From assembly GCF_012931845.1 (NCBI RefSeq), contig NZ_CP051884.1, positions 558,001 to 622,000 of the forward strand: 64,000 nt of DNA. Direction: 5' to 3'. Positions 9,513-17,606 of the stretch are shown here, in pieces. The notes below the pieces were generated by a model. It did no database searches. It was given only the letters and a program-made list of their open reading frames with translations, and was not told where the DNA came from. The DNA is from Cellulomonas taurus (GTDB taxonomy: Bacteria > Actinomycetota > Actinomycetes > Actinomycetales > Cellulomonadaceae). The first letter of the stretch is position 1. Each line of letters begins with the position of its first letter. The position numbers and the translations under genes are program-made.

Positions 9513-10286
9513 GTGACCGCTGTTGCTGCACGCGCCCGGCACCGTTCCGCGCGTCGCCCCGTCACCCCCCTGACCGAGCTGACCGGCACCCTCGCCGGCG
9601 CCGGCCGCCGCACCGCCGTCGTCGCGGCGTCGTCCGGTCTGATGGTCTCGATGATCGCCGTGCCGGCCACCGCCGCGCCGTCGAGCAACGACACCGCTCT
9701 CGGCTCGGTGGACACCACGAACCTGACCGCCTCGGCGCGGGCAGTGCTCGACACCGCCCCGCAGGTGACCGCCCCGGCCGAGGCCGCGTGGACCTTCGAG
9801 GCCCCCGCCGTCACCGCTGTCGTGCCCGAGCCCGAGCCCGAGCCGGAGCCGGTCGTCACCACGACCTCGCGTTCCGCCGCCCGCGCCGACGCCGCCGCCA
9901 CCACCGAGACCGCGTCGGTCGAGGTCGCGTCCGCCGCCGTCCCGCAGTCGGTCGCCGGGAACGCTGTGCTCGAGGTCGCCGCCCGCTACGTCGGCACCCC
10001 GTACGTCTCCGGTGGCACCACCCCGGACGGCTTCGACTGCTCCGGCTTCGTGTCCTACGTCTACGCCCAGCTCGGCATCGACCTGCCGCGGACCTCCTCC
10101 GCGATCAAGGGCGCCGGCACCGTGGTCTCCGCCGCCGACGCTCAGCCCGGCGACCTGATCTGGAGCCCGGGGCACATCGCGATCTACGCCGGTGGCAACC
10201 AGCAGATCGACGCCCCGCGCCCGGGCAAGACCGTGCAGTTCCGCGCCATCTGGCAGAGCAACCCGGTGTTCATCCGGATCGGCTGA
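9513..10286 (+). CDS. Secreted NlpC/P60 peptidoglycan endopeptidase
   Basis: Exported cysteine peptidase that probably cuts peptide stems in peptidoglycan during growth or division. It has a basic N-terminus, a hydrophobic segment with a signal cleavage near VPATAAP (about residues 40-56), an Ala/Pro/Glu-rich linker with EPEPEPEPE, and a C-terminal NlpC/P60 domain (about 150-257). That domain has the catalytic Cys in DGFDCSGFV and the His in SPGHIAIYAG. No SH3 or LysM domain is present. The GTG at 9513 follows AAGGAGAGG; the frame is open further upstream, but that part is riboswitch RNA. Control by c-di-AMP and by an MtrA-like site is indicated by the leader and promoter. Confidence 0.92.
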   Translation: MTAVAARARHRSARRPVTPLTELTGTLAGAGRRTAVVAASSGLMVSMIAVPATAAPSSNDTALGSVDTTNLTASARAVLDTAPQVTAPAEAAWTFEAPAVTAVVPEPEPEPEPVVTTTSRSAARADAAATTETASVEVASAAVPQSVAGNAVLEVAARYVGTPYVSGGTTPDGFDCSGFVSYVYAQLGIDLPRTSSAIKGAGTVVSAADAQPGDLIWSPGHIAIYAGGNQQIDAPRPGKTVQFRAIWQSNPVFIRIG

Positions 10287-10301
10287 TCGCGCGCGTTCTC
10301 C

Positions 10302-10335
10302 GACGGCCCCCGCACCCCACGGTGCGGGGGCCGTC
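10302..10335 (+). terminator. Strong hairpin terminator after the NlpC/P60 gene
   Basis: A perfect 15-bp stem (GACGGCCCCCGCACC at 10302-10316 and its complement at 10321-10335) with a CCAC loop, followed by a T-containing stretch, lies 16 bases after the stop. Confidence 0.85.
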
Positions 10336-10464
10336 GTCGTTCGCCGGTGATGACACGACCGGAATTCATCGGGTGCACCGGCAGGGCGTGCGCGTACGCT
10401 GATCGCGCAGTCTCCCCAGCGGACCCACCAGCCAGGCGGGTCCCGCGCTCGCAAGGAGTTCGCC

Positions 10465-10971
10465 GTGCTCCCGTCCGCCACCGCTCGGACCCTGTTGCTG
10501 AATGCCAGTCACGAGCCGCTGTGCGTGGTCAGCCTGCCACGCGCCGTCACCTTGGTGCTGTCCGGCAAGGCCGTCGTCCTGGAGACCACCGGCCTCGTCC
10601 TGCACTCCGAGCACGCGTCCGTGCTGCTGCCGGCCGTGTTGTGCCTGAACCGCTACGTGCACGTGCCGCACCGCCGCCCGGTGCCGCCCACCCGGCGCAC
10701 CGTGCTGCAGCGCGACGACCACCGGTGCGCGTACTGCGGCTCCCGGGCGGACACCGTCGACCACGTCCAACCCCGGTCCCGCGGCGGGCGGCACGAGTGG
10801 GAGAACGTGGTGGCCGCCTGCCGTCGGTGCAACCACCGCAAGGCCGACCACCTGCTGCACGAGATCGGCTGGGAGCTGACCGTCCAGCCCCGCCCGCCCC
10901 GGGGCGCAGCCGCGTTCCTGCGCGGCACCCTCGCCCAGGACCCGGCCTGGACCGCGTACCTGGCAGCCTGA
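10465..10971 (+). CDS. HNH endonuclease family protein
   Basis: A 168-residue cytosolic protein with an HNH domain in its C-terminal half: CAYCG and CRRCN form the zinc knuckle, and DTVDHVQPRSRGG with ENVVAAC gives the H-N-H core. The N-terminal half (TLLLNASHEPLCVVSLPRAVTLVL) is the pattern of a widespread actinobacterial HNH protein found in nearly every genome and of unknown role, so it need not be a mobile or restriction nuclease. The GTG start follows AAGGAG at 10455-10460. It is flanked by its own intergenic spaces and appears monocistronic. Confidence 0.88.
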   Translation: MLPSATARTLLLNASHEPLCVVSLPRAVTLVLSGKAVVLETTGLVLHSEHASVLLPAVLCLNRYVHVPHRRPVPPTRRTVLQRDDHRCAYCGSRADTVDHVQPRSRGGRHEWENVVAACRRCNHRKADHLLHEIGWELTVQPRPPRGAAAFLRGTLAQDPAWTAYLAA

Positions 10972-11079
10972 CCCGCGCCACGCTGAGGTCAAGAAACTCT
11001 CACGAATGTGTCGAAGGAGCGTGCACGGGAGGCCATCTCGGAGCACACTGGGATCGTTCCTGCGAGGAGGTCGGAAACC

Positions 11080-12045
11080 ATGAAGCGTGACGCGGAGATC
11101 CTGGTCGGTGTGGACGGATCGGCGGCCAGCATGCACGCCCTGGACTGGGCGGCGGCCGAGGCCAAGGTCCGGGGGCGCGGGCTGCACGTGGTGTGCTCCT
11201 ACACCCTGCCCTCCTTCGCCGCCGCCTCGCTGGACGGCGGCTACGCGGCACTCGACGACACCGCGATCCAGGAGGGCGCCCACGCGGTGCTCGCCGAGGC
11301 GGGTCAGCGGATCGCCGACCACGGCGTGCCGGTCACCACCACCGTCGCCACCGGTGACGCCGCCGCCGTCCTGGTGGAGCTGTCCCGGCAGGCATCGCTC
11401 GCCGTCGTCGGCACCCGCGGCAAGGGCGGGTTCGCCGACCGGCTGCTCGGCACCGTGTCCAGCACCCTCCCGGCCCACGCCTACTGCCCGACCGTGGTGG
11501 TCCCGCTGCGCGACTCCCGCCGCGGTGGCGCCGTCCCGGTGGACGAGTCGGTCCCGGTGGTCCGGCCGGTGCGCCGGATCGTGGTCGGCGTCGACGGGTC
11601 GCCGCAGGCCGATCTGGCGCTGCGCCAGGCGATCGTCGAGTCCCAGGCATGGGGCGCCGAGCTGACAGCGGTCGCCGGTGTCCCGGTGGGGGCCGGTGCC
11701 GGGGTGATGGCCTGGCTGCCCGCCGCCGTCGACCAGACCCAGGTGCTCGCGGATGTCACCGAGGGGCTCAACGTCGTGGTCGACCGGGCGCTGGCCGACT
11801 ATCCGGGGGTGCAGGTGAAGCGGCATGTGCTGGACGGCACCGGCGCGGAGCTGCTGACCGAGTTCTCCACCGCCACCGACCTGCTGGTCGTCGGATCGCG
11901 GGGCCGGGGCGGGTTCACCGGGCTGCTGCTCGGCTCCACCAGCCAGGCGGTGCTGCACCACGCCGCCTGCCCGGTGATGGTCGTGACCAACCGGTGCCAG
12001 GAGGCCAGTGCCGACGGCGAGGCCACCGCCTCCGCCACCGCCTGA
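11080..12045 (+). CDS. Universal stress protein with two Usp domains
   Basis: A 321-residue cytosolic protein made of two UspA folds (about residues 4-145 and 162-305). Each begins with the strand motif V-G-V-D-G-S (ILVGVDGS; IVVGVDGS). Each ends in the ATP-binding pattern G-x2-G-x9-G-S/T (GTRGKGGFADRLLGTVSS; GSRGRGGFTGLLLGSTSQ), so both halves probably bind ATP. The ATG at 11080 follows GCGAGGAGG; an in-frame start at 11008 lacks such a site. Tandem Usp proteins in actinobacteria respond to hypoxia and dormancy, but the role here is not shown. Confidence 0.92.
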   Translation: MKRDAEILVGVDGSAASMHALDWAAAEAKVRGRGLHVVCSYTLPSFAAASLDGGYAALDDTAIQEGAHAVLAEAGQRIADHGVPVTTTVATGDAAAVLVELSRQASLAVVGTRGKGGFADRLLGTVSSTLPAHAYCPTVVVPLRDSRRGGAVPVDESVPVVRPVRRIVVGVDGSPQADLALRQAIVESQAWGAELTAVAGVPVGAGAGVMAWLPAAVDQTQVLADVTEGLNVVVDRALADYPGVQVKRHVLDGTGAELLTEFSTATDLLVVGSRGRGGFTGLLLGSTSQAVLHHAACPVMVVTNRCQEASADGEATASATA

Positions 12046-12057
12046 GTCCGAGCTCGT

Positions 12058-12504
12058 CTAGTCCGCGGGCAGGTCGGCCCGGCGCAGCAGGGCGGAGAGC
12101 ACCACCGTCGACCGGGTGCGCACCACGAAGGGCTCGGCCGCGAAGCGTTCGACCACCTGTTCCAGGTGGCGCATGTCCCGGGTGCGCACCTGCACCACCA
12201 GGTCCACGTCCCCGGTGACCGTGCTCGCGGCCACCACCTCCGGGTAGTGCTCCACCGCTGCCCGCATGGTCGCGGGGGAGGTCGATCCCTGGCAGAACAA
12301 CTCGATGAACGCCTCGGTCCGCCACCCGAGCGCGGCCGGGTCCAGCCGGACGGTGAACCCGCGGATCACGCCCTGATCGCGCAACCGGTCCACCCGGCGC
12401 TTCACCGCGGGGGCCGACAGGGAGACGATCGCGCCGAGTTCGGCGTAGGACGCGCGGGCATCGACGGCGAGCGCGCGCAGGATCTCCTGGTCGATGGCGT
12501 CCAT
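12058..12504 (-). CDS. Lrp/AsnC-family regulator of the ddaH-rocD operon
   Basis: A 148-residue transcription factor with an N-terminal helix-turn-helix (MDAIDQEILRALAVDARASY then SLSAPAVKRRVDRLRDQGVI) and a C-terminal RAM ligand-binding domain (about 65-140, with STVTGDVDLVVQV). It is the third gene after ddaH and rocD on the same strand, 17 bases from rocD, so it most likely controls arginine/ornithine catabolism and its own transcript. A matching inverted repeat lies before ddaH at 14607-14636. Confidence 0.92.
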   Translation of the reverse strand: MDAIDQEILRALAVDARASYAELGAIVSLSAPAVKRRVDRLRDQGVIRGFTVRLDPAALGWRTEAFIELFCQGSTSPATMRAAVEHYPEVVAASTVTGDVDLVVQVRTRDMRHLEQVVERFAAEPFVVRTRSTVVLSALLRRADLPAD

Positions 12505-12521
12505 GGGGCCATGCTGCCGCA

Positions 12522-13712
12522 TCAGCGCAGCACGACCGCCAACCGGTCCAGCGCCAGGTTCAGGTCCTCGGCCTCGATCACCAGCGGCGGTGCCAGCCGG
12601 ATCGTCGAGCCGTGGGTGTCCTTGGCGAGCACGCCGACGTCGAGCAGTCGTTCGCACAACTGGCGTCCGGTGCCCCAGGCCGGGTCGACGTCCAGCCCCG
12701 CCCACAGTCCGACGCCCCGGCTGGCGGTCAACAGCCCACCCTGCACCAGGGTGCGCAGCCGACCGTGCAGGTGTTCGCCGAGGACCTGCGCCCGGTGCTG
12801 TGGCTCACCGGTGGCCAGCAGCTCGATCACCGCGAGACCGACGGCGCAGGCCAGCGGGTTCCCGCCGAAGGTCGACCCGTGGCTGCCCGGCGTGAGCACC
12901 CCCAGCACGTCGGGCCGGCCCACCACGGCGGACACCGGCAGCACGCCACCGCCGAGCGCCTTGCCGAGGGTGATCAGGTCGGCGCGCACGCCCCAGAGCT
13001 CCAGCGCGAAGGTGGTGCCGGTGCGTCCGAGGCCCGATTGCACCTCGTCGGCGATCAGCAGGGTGTCGGTGGTGTCGCAGATCGCCCGGACCTGCGGCCA
13101 GTAGTCGTCGGGCGGCATGACGACGCCCTGCTCGCCCTGGATCGGTTCCAGCAGGACGGCCACCGTGGTGTCGTCCACCGCCGCGCGCAGCGCCTCGGCG
13201 TCACCGAAGGGCACCAGCCGGAAGCCCGGGGTGAACGGGCCGAAGCCGTCCCGGGCCTCCGGATCGGTGCTGAACGACACGATGGTGGTGGTGCGACCGT
13301 GGAAGTTCCCGGCGGCGACCACGATGGTGCCCTGGTCCTCCGGAATCCCGCGCCGGTGGCCCCACTTGCGGGCGGTCTTGATCGCCGTCTCGACCGCCTC
13401 GGCGCCGGTGTTCATCGGCAGCACCATCGGGGCGTCGTCACCGGCCACCGCCGGGCGGGCCAGCGCGGAGAGCGCGTCGGCGAACGGCCGGAGCAGATCG
13501 TGGTCGAAGGCCCGGGACGACAGGGTGATCCGGTCCAGCTGCCGATGGGCGGCGGCGGTCAGATCGGGGTGCCGGTGACCGAAGTTCAGTGCGGAGTACC
13601 CGGCGAGCAGGTCGAGGTAGGTGCGCCCGGCGGTGTCCCGCACCCACGCCCCCTCGCCGCTGGTCAGGGTGACCGGCAGCGGGTGGTAGTTGTTCGCCAG
13701 GGTGTCGGTCAT
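12522..13712 (-). CDS. rocD: Ornithine aminotransferase
   Basis: Class III PLP aminotransferase of 396 residues turning ornithine and 2-oxoglutarate into glutamate semialdehyde and glutamate. Visible features are the N-terminal NNYHPLPVTLTSGEGAWV, MNTGAEAVETAIKTARKWG, the FHGRTT motif, EPIQGEQGV, IADEVQSGLGRTG, and the PLP lysine in LITLGKALGGG. All match RocD. The ATG at 13712 overlaps the ddaH stop by four bases (ATGA), so the two are translationally coupled. Upstream open sequence in this frame belongs to the ddaH region. Confidence 0.94.
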   Translation of the reverse strand: MTDTLANNYHPLPVTLTSGEGAWVRDTAGRTYLDLLAGYSALNFGHRHPDLTAAAHRQLDRITLSSRAFDHDLLRPFADALSALARPAVAGDDAPMVLPMNTGAEAVETAIKTARKWGHRRGIPEDQGTIVVAAGNFHGRTTTIVSFSTDPEARDGFGPFTPGFRLVPFGDAEALRAAVDDTTVAVLLEPIQGEQGVVMPPDDYWPQVRAICDTTDTLLIADEVQSGLGRTGTTFALELWGVRADLITLGKALGGGVLPVSAVVGRPDVLGVLTPGSHGSTFGGNPLACAVGLAVIELLATGEPQHRAQVLGEHLHGRLRTLVQGGLLTASRGVGLWAGLDVDPAWGTGRQLCERLLDVGVLAKDTHGSTIRLAPPLVIEAEDLNLALDRLAVVLR

Positions 13713-14536
13713 GCGGTCCGGATCTCCAGCGTGCAACACTTGGCGCCGCCACCGCCCTTGAGCAGCTCGGAGGTGTCGACCGGGATCGGCTCGAAGCCGC
13801 GCTCGGTGAGCTGGGCCGCCAGGTCGGTGGCACCCGGCGCCACCACCACGTGCAGACCGTCCGAGACCGCGTTCAGGCCCAGGCAGTCGGCGTCCTTCTC
13901 GGTGGCGATCACCGCATCCGGGAACCGGCGCTCCAGCTCGGCGCGCGAGGCGTCGGAGAACGCCGGCGGGTAGTACGCGACCAGCGGGGCGGCCGGGTCG
14001 GAGCTGAGCACGCTGAGCGCGGTGTCCAGGTGGTAGTAGTGCGGGTCGACCAGCTCCATCGTGACCACCTCGCGGCCGGTCACCTGGGCGATCTCCGCGT
14101 GCGAGGACCGGTCCGTCCGGAAGCCCGTCCCGGCGAGGAGCACGTCGCCGACCATCAGGATGTCGCCCTCGCCCTCGTTCACCTCGACGGCGGTGTGGGT
14201 GCGGAAGCCGTGGTCGGCGAACCACTGCTCGTAGGCCGGGCCCTCGGGCTGGCGCTCCGGGTAGCGGAACTTCGCCGAGTAGACGATGCCGTCGATGACG
14301 GTGGCGCCGTTGGCCGCGTAGACCATGTCGGGCAGGCCGGGGATCGGGTCGATCAGGTCGACGGTGTGGCCCAGCTCCAGGTACAGGTCGCGCAGCACCC
14401 GCCACTGCCGGACCGCCAGGTCGGCATCGGTGTACCGGGTGGAGTCCATCCACGGGTTGATCTCGTAGGAGACGGTGTAGTGGGTGGGCTCGCACATCAG
14501 GTAGCGGCGCGGGCTCGACTGGGGCGTGGTGGCCAA
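13709..14536 (-). CDS. ddaH: Dimethylargininase (N,N-dimethylarginine dimethylaminohydrolase)
   Basis: Guanidino-group hydrolase of 275 residues, expected to convert methylated arginine to citrulline and methylamines. It shows the amidinotransferase-fold residues: His in HYYHLDTALSVL, the N-terminal Asp/Glu region VYAANGATVI, and the catalytic Cys near the end in GGGGAKCCTLEIR. The start is TTG at 14536, supported by GAGGAG six bases upstream. The next in-frame ATG (14497) is less well placed. It is the first gene of ddaH-rocD-lrp. A direct arginine deiminase-like activity cannot be excluded. Confidence 0.88.
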   Translation of the reverse strand: MATTPQSSPRRYLMCEPTHYTVSYEINPWMDSTRYTDADLAVRQWRVLRDLYLELGHTVDLIDPIPGLPDMVYAANGATVIDGIVYSAKFRYPERQPEGPAYEQWFADHGFRTHTAVEVNEGEGDILMVGDVLLAGTGFRTDRSSHAEIAQVTGREVVTMELVDPHYYHLDTALSVLSSDPAAPLVAYYPPAFSDASRAELERRFPDAVIATEKDADCLGLNAVSDGLHVVVAPGATDLAAQLTERGFEPIPVDTSELLKGGGGAKCCTLEIRTA

Positions 14537-14606
14537 GGTGACTCCTCAAGAGGTGCGGGTGGACCGGGCCACGTCGCTGGGGCTGAGTCGAGGGTACGAG
14601 TCGGTC

Positions 14607-14636
14607 GGCGCAATGATCGGTAAGCGTCGTTGCGCC
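14607..14636. promoter_or_regulatory. Candidate Lrp-type operator before ddaH
   Basis: GGCGCAATGATC and CGTCGTTGCGCC (14607-14618 and 14625-14636) are inverted repeats matching at 10 of 12 positions with a 6-base centre. The site is 70 bases upstream of the ddaH start. Its position and symmetry suit the Lrp/AsnC regulator encoded at the end of the operon. Confidence 0.5.
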
Positions 14637-14658
14637 GGACCAGCGATCTGTTGCGTCT

Positions 14659-15219
14659 CTACCGCCGCAGTGGTGCATTCATTGTGTCGCGACGCACGCG
14701 ATGCAGGGCCAGCGCCAGCATGCCGTGCACCAGGACGGCGCCGATCCACTGGGTGAGCTGCCGCGGCAGTCCGCGCAGGAAGACCTCCTCGGACCAGCCG
14801 ACCCGGGAACGACCCGGCCCGTCGCCGGTGACCACGATCCGCGCGGTGCCGCCCAGCACCGGCCCGAGCTTCACGAACACGGCGGTGCCCGGTACCGCGT
14901 CCAGCGGCGGTTCGTAGCGCTCGATCCGCATCCGGTCCACCAGCCCGCCGCCACCCTGCCGTGCGCGCGGTCCGGAGACCGCCACCACCAGGTCGCCCGG
15001 CTGCGGGTCGGCGGTCACGCCGCACCAGCGCCAGCCGGGGGCCGGACCGCTGCCGGGTGCGTCGCCCGCCGCCGGGCGTGCCAGGTCGACCCGGGTCAGC
15101 GGCACCCAGCGGGCGTGGTGCCGGGCATCGGCCACCAGCGACCAGGCCTGATCCGGGGGCAGGGGCAGGGTGCGTTCGACCCAGGCGGTCGGCACCCGAC
15201 GGCGGTTGCGGTTGGTCAT
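14659..15219 (-). CDS. SRPBCC-superfamily protein
   Basis: A 186-residue protein with a START/SRPBCC-like fold: VERTLPLPPDQAWSLVADARHHARWVPLTRVDL at the start is the typical first strand and helices. A later amphipathic C-terminal helix (QWIGAVLVHGMLALALHRV) would line the hydrophobic cavity. Such proteins bind lipids or other hydrophobic ligands; the ligand is unknown. The ATG at 15219 follows GAGGAG by four bases. It lies alone between ddaH and a divergent aldo/keto reductase. Confidence 0.8.
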   Translation of the reverse strand: MTNRNRRRVPTAWVERTLPLPPDQAWSLVADARHHARWVPLTRVDLARPAAGDAPGSGPAPGWRWCGVTADPQPGDLVVAVSGPRARQGGGGLVDRMRIERYEPPLDAVPGTAVFVKLGPVLGGTARIVVTGDGPGRSRVGWSEEVFLRGLPRQLTQWIGAVLVHGMLALALHRVRRDTMNAPLRR

Positions 15220-15361
15220 GTGGCTCCTCGCGGACCGGTGCGGCACTCGGTCGCAGCGATTCTCCCGTGCGCGGTCGTGCTCCGCCCGGGCGACCCGCCG
15301 AGGTGGTCGGGACGCTCCCGGTGCGTGGGTGCCTCCACCCGTCCGCGGCTAACCTGCCGCC

Positions 15362-16348
15362 ATGCAGACAACGACGTGGGGCAGGGCCGGGCGTACCACC
15401 AGCGCCGTCGGGCTGGGGTGCTGGCAGCTCGGTGCCGACTGGGGCGAGGTCGACCCGGAGGACGCGCTGGGGGTGCTGGAGGCGGCCGTCGACTCCGGGG
15501 TCACCTTCCTGGACACGGCCGACGTCTACGGCGATGGACGCAGCGAGCAGCTGATCGGGCGGTTCCTGCGCGAGCGCACCGCACCCAGGCCGACGGTCGC
15601 CACCAAGATGGGCCGCCGCGCCGACCCGCACACCGCCGACGCCTACACGCTTGACGCGTTCCGGGGCTGGGCCGACCGGTCACGGGCGAACCTCGGTCTC
15701 GACACCCTCGACCTGGTACAGCTGCACTGCCCGCCGACCGCCGTGTTCAGCCGCGAGTCCACCTACGACGCGCTGGACACCCTGGTGCAGGAGGGCAGGA
15801 TCGCCGGATACGGCGTCTCGGTCGAGACCGTGGACGAGGCGCTCACCGCGATCGCCCGGCCCGGTGTGGTCAGCGTGCAGATCATCGTCAACGTCTTCCG
15901 CCGCAAGCCGCTCGAGCAGGTGCTGCCCGCCGCCGCGCAGGCCGGGGTCGCGATCATCGCCCGGGTGCCGCTGGCCAGCGGTCTGCTGTCCGGCCGCTAC
16001 GACGAGCACACCACCTTCGCCGCCACCGACCACCGGAACTTCAACCGCAACGGCGAGGCGTTCGACGTCGGGGAGACCTTCGCCGGAGTGCCCTTCGAGG
16101 TCGGTGTCCGCGCCGCCCGTGAGGTGGCGGCCCTCACCCCGGAAGGCTGGACCACGGCGCAGTTCGCGCTGCGCTGGGTGCTGGACCAGCCCGGGGTGTC
16201 CACCGTCATCCCCGGCGCGCGCTCGGCCGAGCAAGCCCGGGCGAATGCCGCCGTCGGGGAGCTGCCGTCACTGACCGCCGAGCAGCAGGACGCCCTGGCC
16301 CGGGTCTACGCCCAGCACATCCGGGCGCACGTGCACGACCGCTGGTAG
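15362..16348 (+). CDS. Aldo/keto reductase
   Basis: NADPH-dependent oxidoreductase of 328 residues with a TIM barrel. It has the AKR tetrad residues Asp in FLDTADVYGDG with Tyr, Lys in TKMGRR, and His in VQLHCPP, and the cofactor-binding end VIPGARSAEQARAN. It resembles the YajO/Tas-like general-stress group (AKR11-13); its substrate is not evident. There is no ribosome-binding site, but TAACCT at 15350-15355 is 6 bases from the ATG, suggesting a leaderless message. It converges on the EcsC gene with one base between stops. Confidence 0.9.
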   Translation: MQTTTWGRAGRTTSAVGLGCWQLGADWGEVDPEDALGVLEAAVDSGVTFLDTADVYGDGRSEQLIGRFLRERTAPRPTVATKMGRRADPHTADAYTLDAFRGWADRSRANLGLDTLDLVQLHCPPTAVFSRESTYDALDTLVQEGRIAGYGVSVETVDEALTAIARPGVVSVQIIVNVFRRKPLEQVLPAAAQAGVAIIARVPLASGLLSGRYDEHTTFAATDHRNFNRNGEAFDVGETFAGVPFEVGVRAAREVAALTPEGWTTAQFALRWVLDQPGVSTVIPGARSAEQARANAAVGELPSLTAEQQDALARVYAQHIRAHVHDRW

Positions 16349-16349
16349 G

Positions 16350-17060
16350 TCACTCCGGGCGGCCGTCGGCGATCAGCAGCGGTTCCTGCCCGGTCTCCAC
16401 CACCCGGACCGGCGTCGTGAAGGTCAGCGGCGCCGGTCCGAACGCCTCCCGGGCACCGTCGATCACGGTCCGGCCCAGTCCCCGGGCACCCGCGACACCC
16501 ACCACCGCACCGATGCCGAAGGGCACCAGACGACCGACGGCCAGGCCGCTCTGCTTCGCCAGCTGCCGCTTGACCAGCCGCCGGGTCAGCCGGTTGTTCA
16601 CCCGGGCGATGGTCCCGGTCGGCATCCGGGTCAGCAGCGCCTGCCCGACCCGCACCCCGCGCAGCCCGGTCATCGCACCGGTCTCGACCACCGCCTTGGC
16701 CCCGGACTCGCCGAGGATGGTCGCCAATAGCAGCGCCCGCCGCCGGTCGGCGTCCTGGACCTCGATCCCGTGCACACTCGCGACCGCCAGGCTGAACGCG
16801 GCGGAGGCGGCGAAGAACGTGCCCACGTCCGCCACGGTCAGGGTCATCGCCAGGCCGGTGCCCACCGCCGGGGCCGCAGCCGCGGCACCCACCGCGCCGC
16901 CGGAACCCTGCACGATCAGCAGGTACTCCCGCTCGAGCAGCTGGATCAGCTCCGCCGGCGTGGCGTGCGGGTGCTTGCGGCGCAGCTGGCCGACGTGCGC
17001 GTGCACGGCGCTCGACGGCAGGGTGACGGCCCGGTCCAGGGCAGCATCGACGAGCTTCAC
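16350..17060 (-). CDS. EcsC-family protein
   Basis: A 236-residue protein with the EcsC pattern: an N-terminal basic helical region, then long glycine/alanine-rich hydrophobic stretches (GAVGAAAAAPAVGTGLAMTL; VGRLVPFGIGAVVGVAGARG) that may associate with membrane. EcsC itself is encoded with an ABC transporter in Bacillus, but the molecular role is unknown. The ATG overlaps the stop of the OsmC gene by four bases (17057-17060), so the two are coupled. Confidence 0.82.
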   Translation of the reverse strand: MKLVDAALDRAVTLPSSAVHAHVGQLRRKHPHATPAELIQLLEREYLLIVQGSGGAVGAAAAAPAVGTGLAMTLTVADVGTFFAASAAFSLAVASVHGIEVQDADRRRALLLATILGESGAKAVVETGAMTGLRGVRVGQALLTRMPTGTIARVNNRLTRRLVKRQLAKQSGLAVGRLVPFGIGAVVGVAGARGLGRTVIDGAREAFGPAPLTFTTPVRVVETGQEPLLIADGRPE

Positions 17061-17506
17061 GACTGCACGACGTCCAGGGTGATAGCGGCCCCCGCCTTGA
17101 GGGTCCGGCCCACGGTGCAGTGCTCGTCCACCGCGCGGTGCACCACCCGCAGCAGGCGCTCCTTGGTCGGCTCGTCCAGACCGGACATGTCCACGACCAG
17201 GCGCTCGTGCAGCTCGGGGTAGCGGTCCTCGGTGGGGTGACCGGCACCCTCGACCTCGACGGTCACGTCCACGTCGTCACCGAGCCGGTGCGCGATGGCG
17301 TGATCGGAGCTCATCCCCGAGCATCCGGCCAGCGCGATCTTCAGCAGCTCACCCGGGGTGAACACCGCTCCGGCCTCCACCGGTCCGATCGCGACCTCGG
17401 CGCCCCGGCTGTTGCGTCCGGTGTACGTCCGGGTGCCGGTGCGCTCCACCCACAGGCGGGTCCCGGCCGCGTTCGCCGGGGTCACCGCATTCGCTGCGTT
17501 GTCCAT
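17057..17506 (-). CDS. OsmC/Ohr-family peroxide-detoxifying protein
   Basis: A 149-residue thiol peroxidase fold. The two redox cysteines are visible in LALAGCSGMSSDHAIAHR (near 63) and DEHCTVGRTL (near 129), which matches OsmC proteins that reduce organic hydroperoxides with lipoyl or similar reductants. It is the first gene of a pair with the EcsC protein and diverges from the GAF-EAL gene. The start ATG at 17506 precedes MDNAANAV; a CCGCATCCTCCC stretch on the plus strand (17509-17520) gives GGGAGGATGCGG as a good ribosome-binding site. Confidence 0.9.
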   Translation of the reverse strand: MDNAANAVTPANAAGTRLWVERTGTRTYTGRNSRGAEVAIGPVEAGAVFTPGELLKIALAGCSGMSSDHAIAHRLGDDVDVTVEVEGAGHPTEDRYPELHERLVVDMSGLDEPTKERLLRVVHRAVDEHCTVGRTLKAGAAITLDVVQS

Positions 17507-17606
17507 CGCCGCATCCTCCCACTACTCCACCCGAGCGGCTCGGAATGCGTCCGGCCGCACGCTGATTACTGTGAACCGCCAGGGCATGGCACCCAGGGGG
17601 CACGGT

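Noticed and set aside
12522..14678. A 718-codon minus-strand frame covering rocD and the ddaH region
   Set aside because: Only the part from 13712 down encodes RocD; the upstream part is ddaH read in another frame.
15349..15362. IdeR-box half site (CTAACCTGC) before the aldo/keto reductase
   Set aside because: Only one half resembles the iron box and it is better explained as the -10 TAACCT.
17358..17606. Longer N-terminus for the GAF-EAL protein
   Set aside because: The extension would overlap the divergent OsmC gene by 149 bases and lacks a ribosome-binding site; the ATG at 17607 has one.
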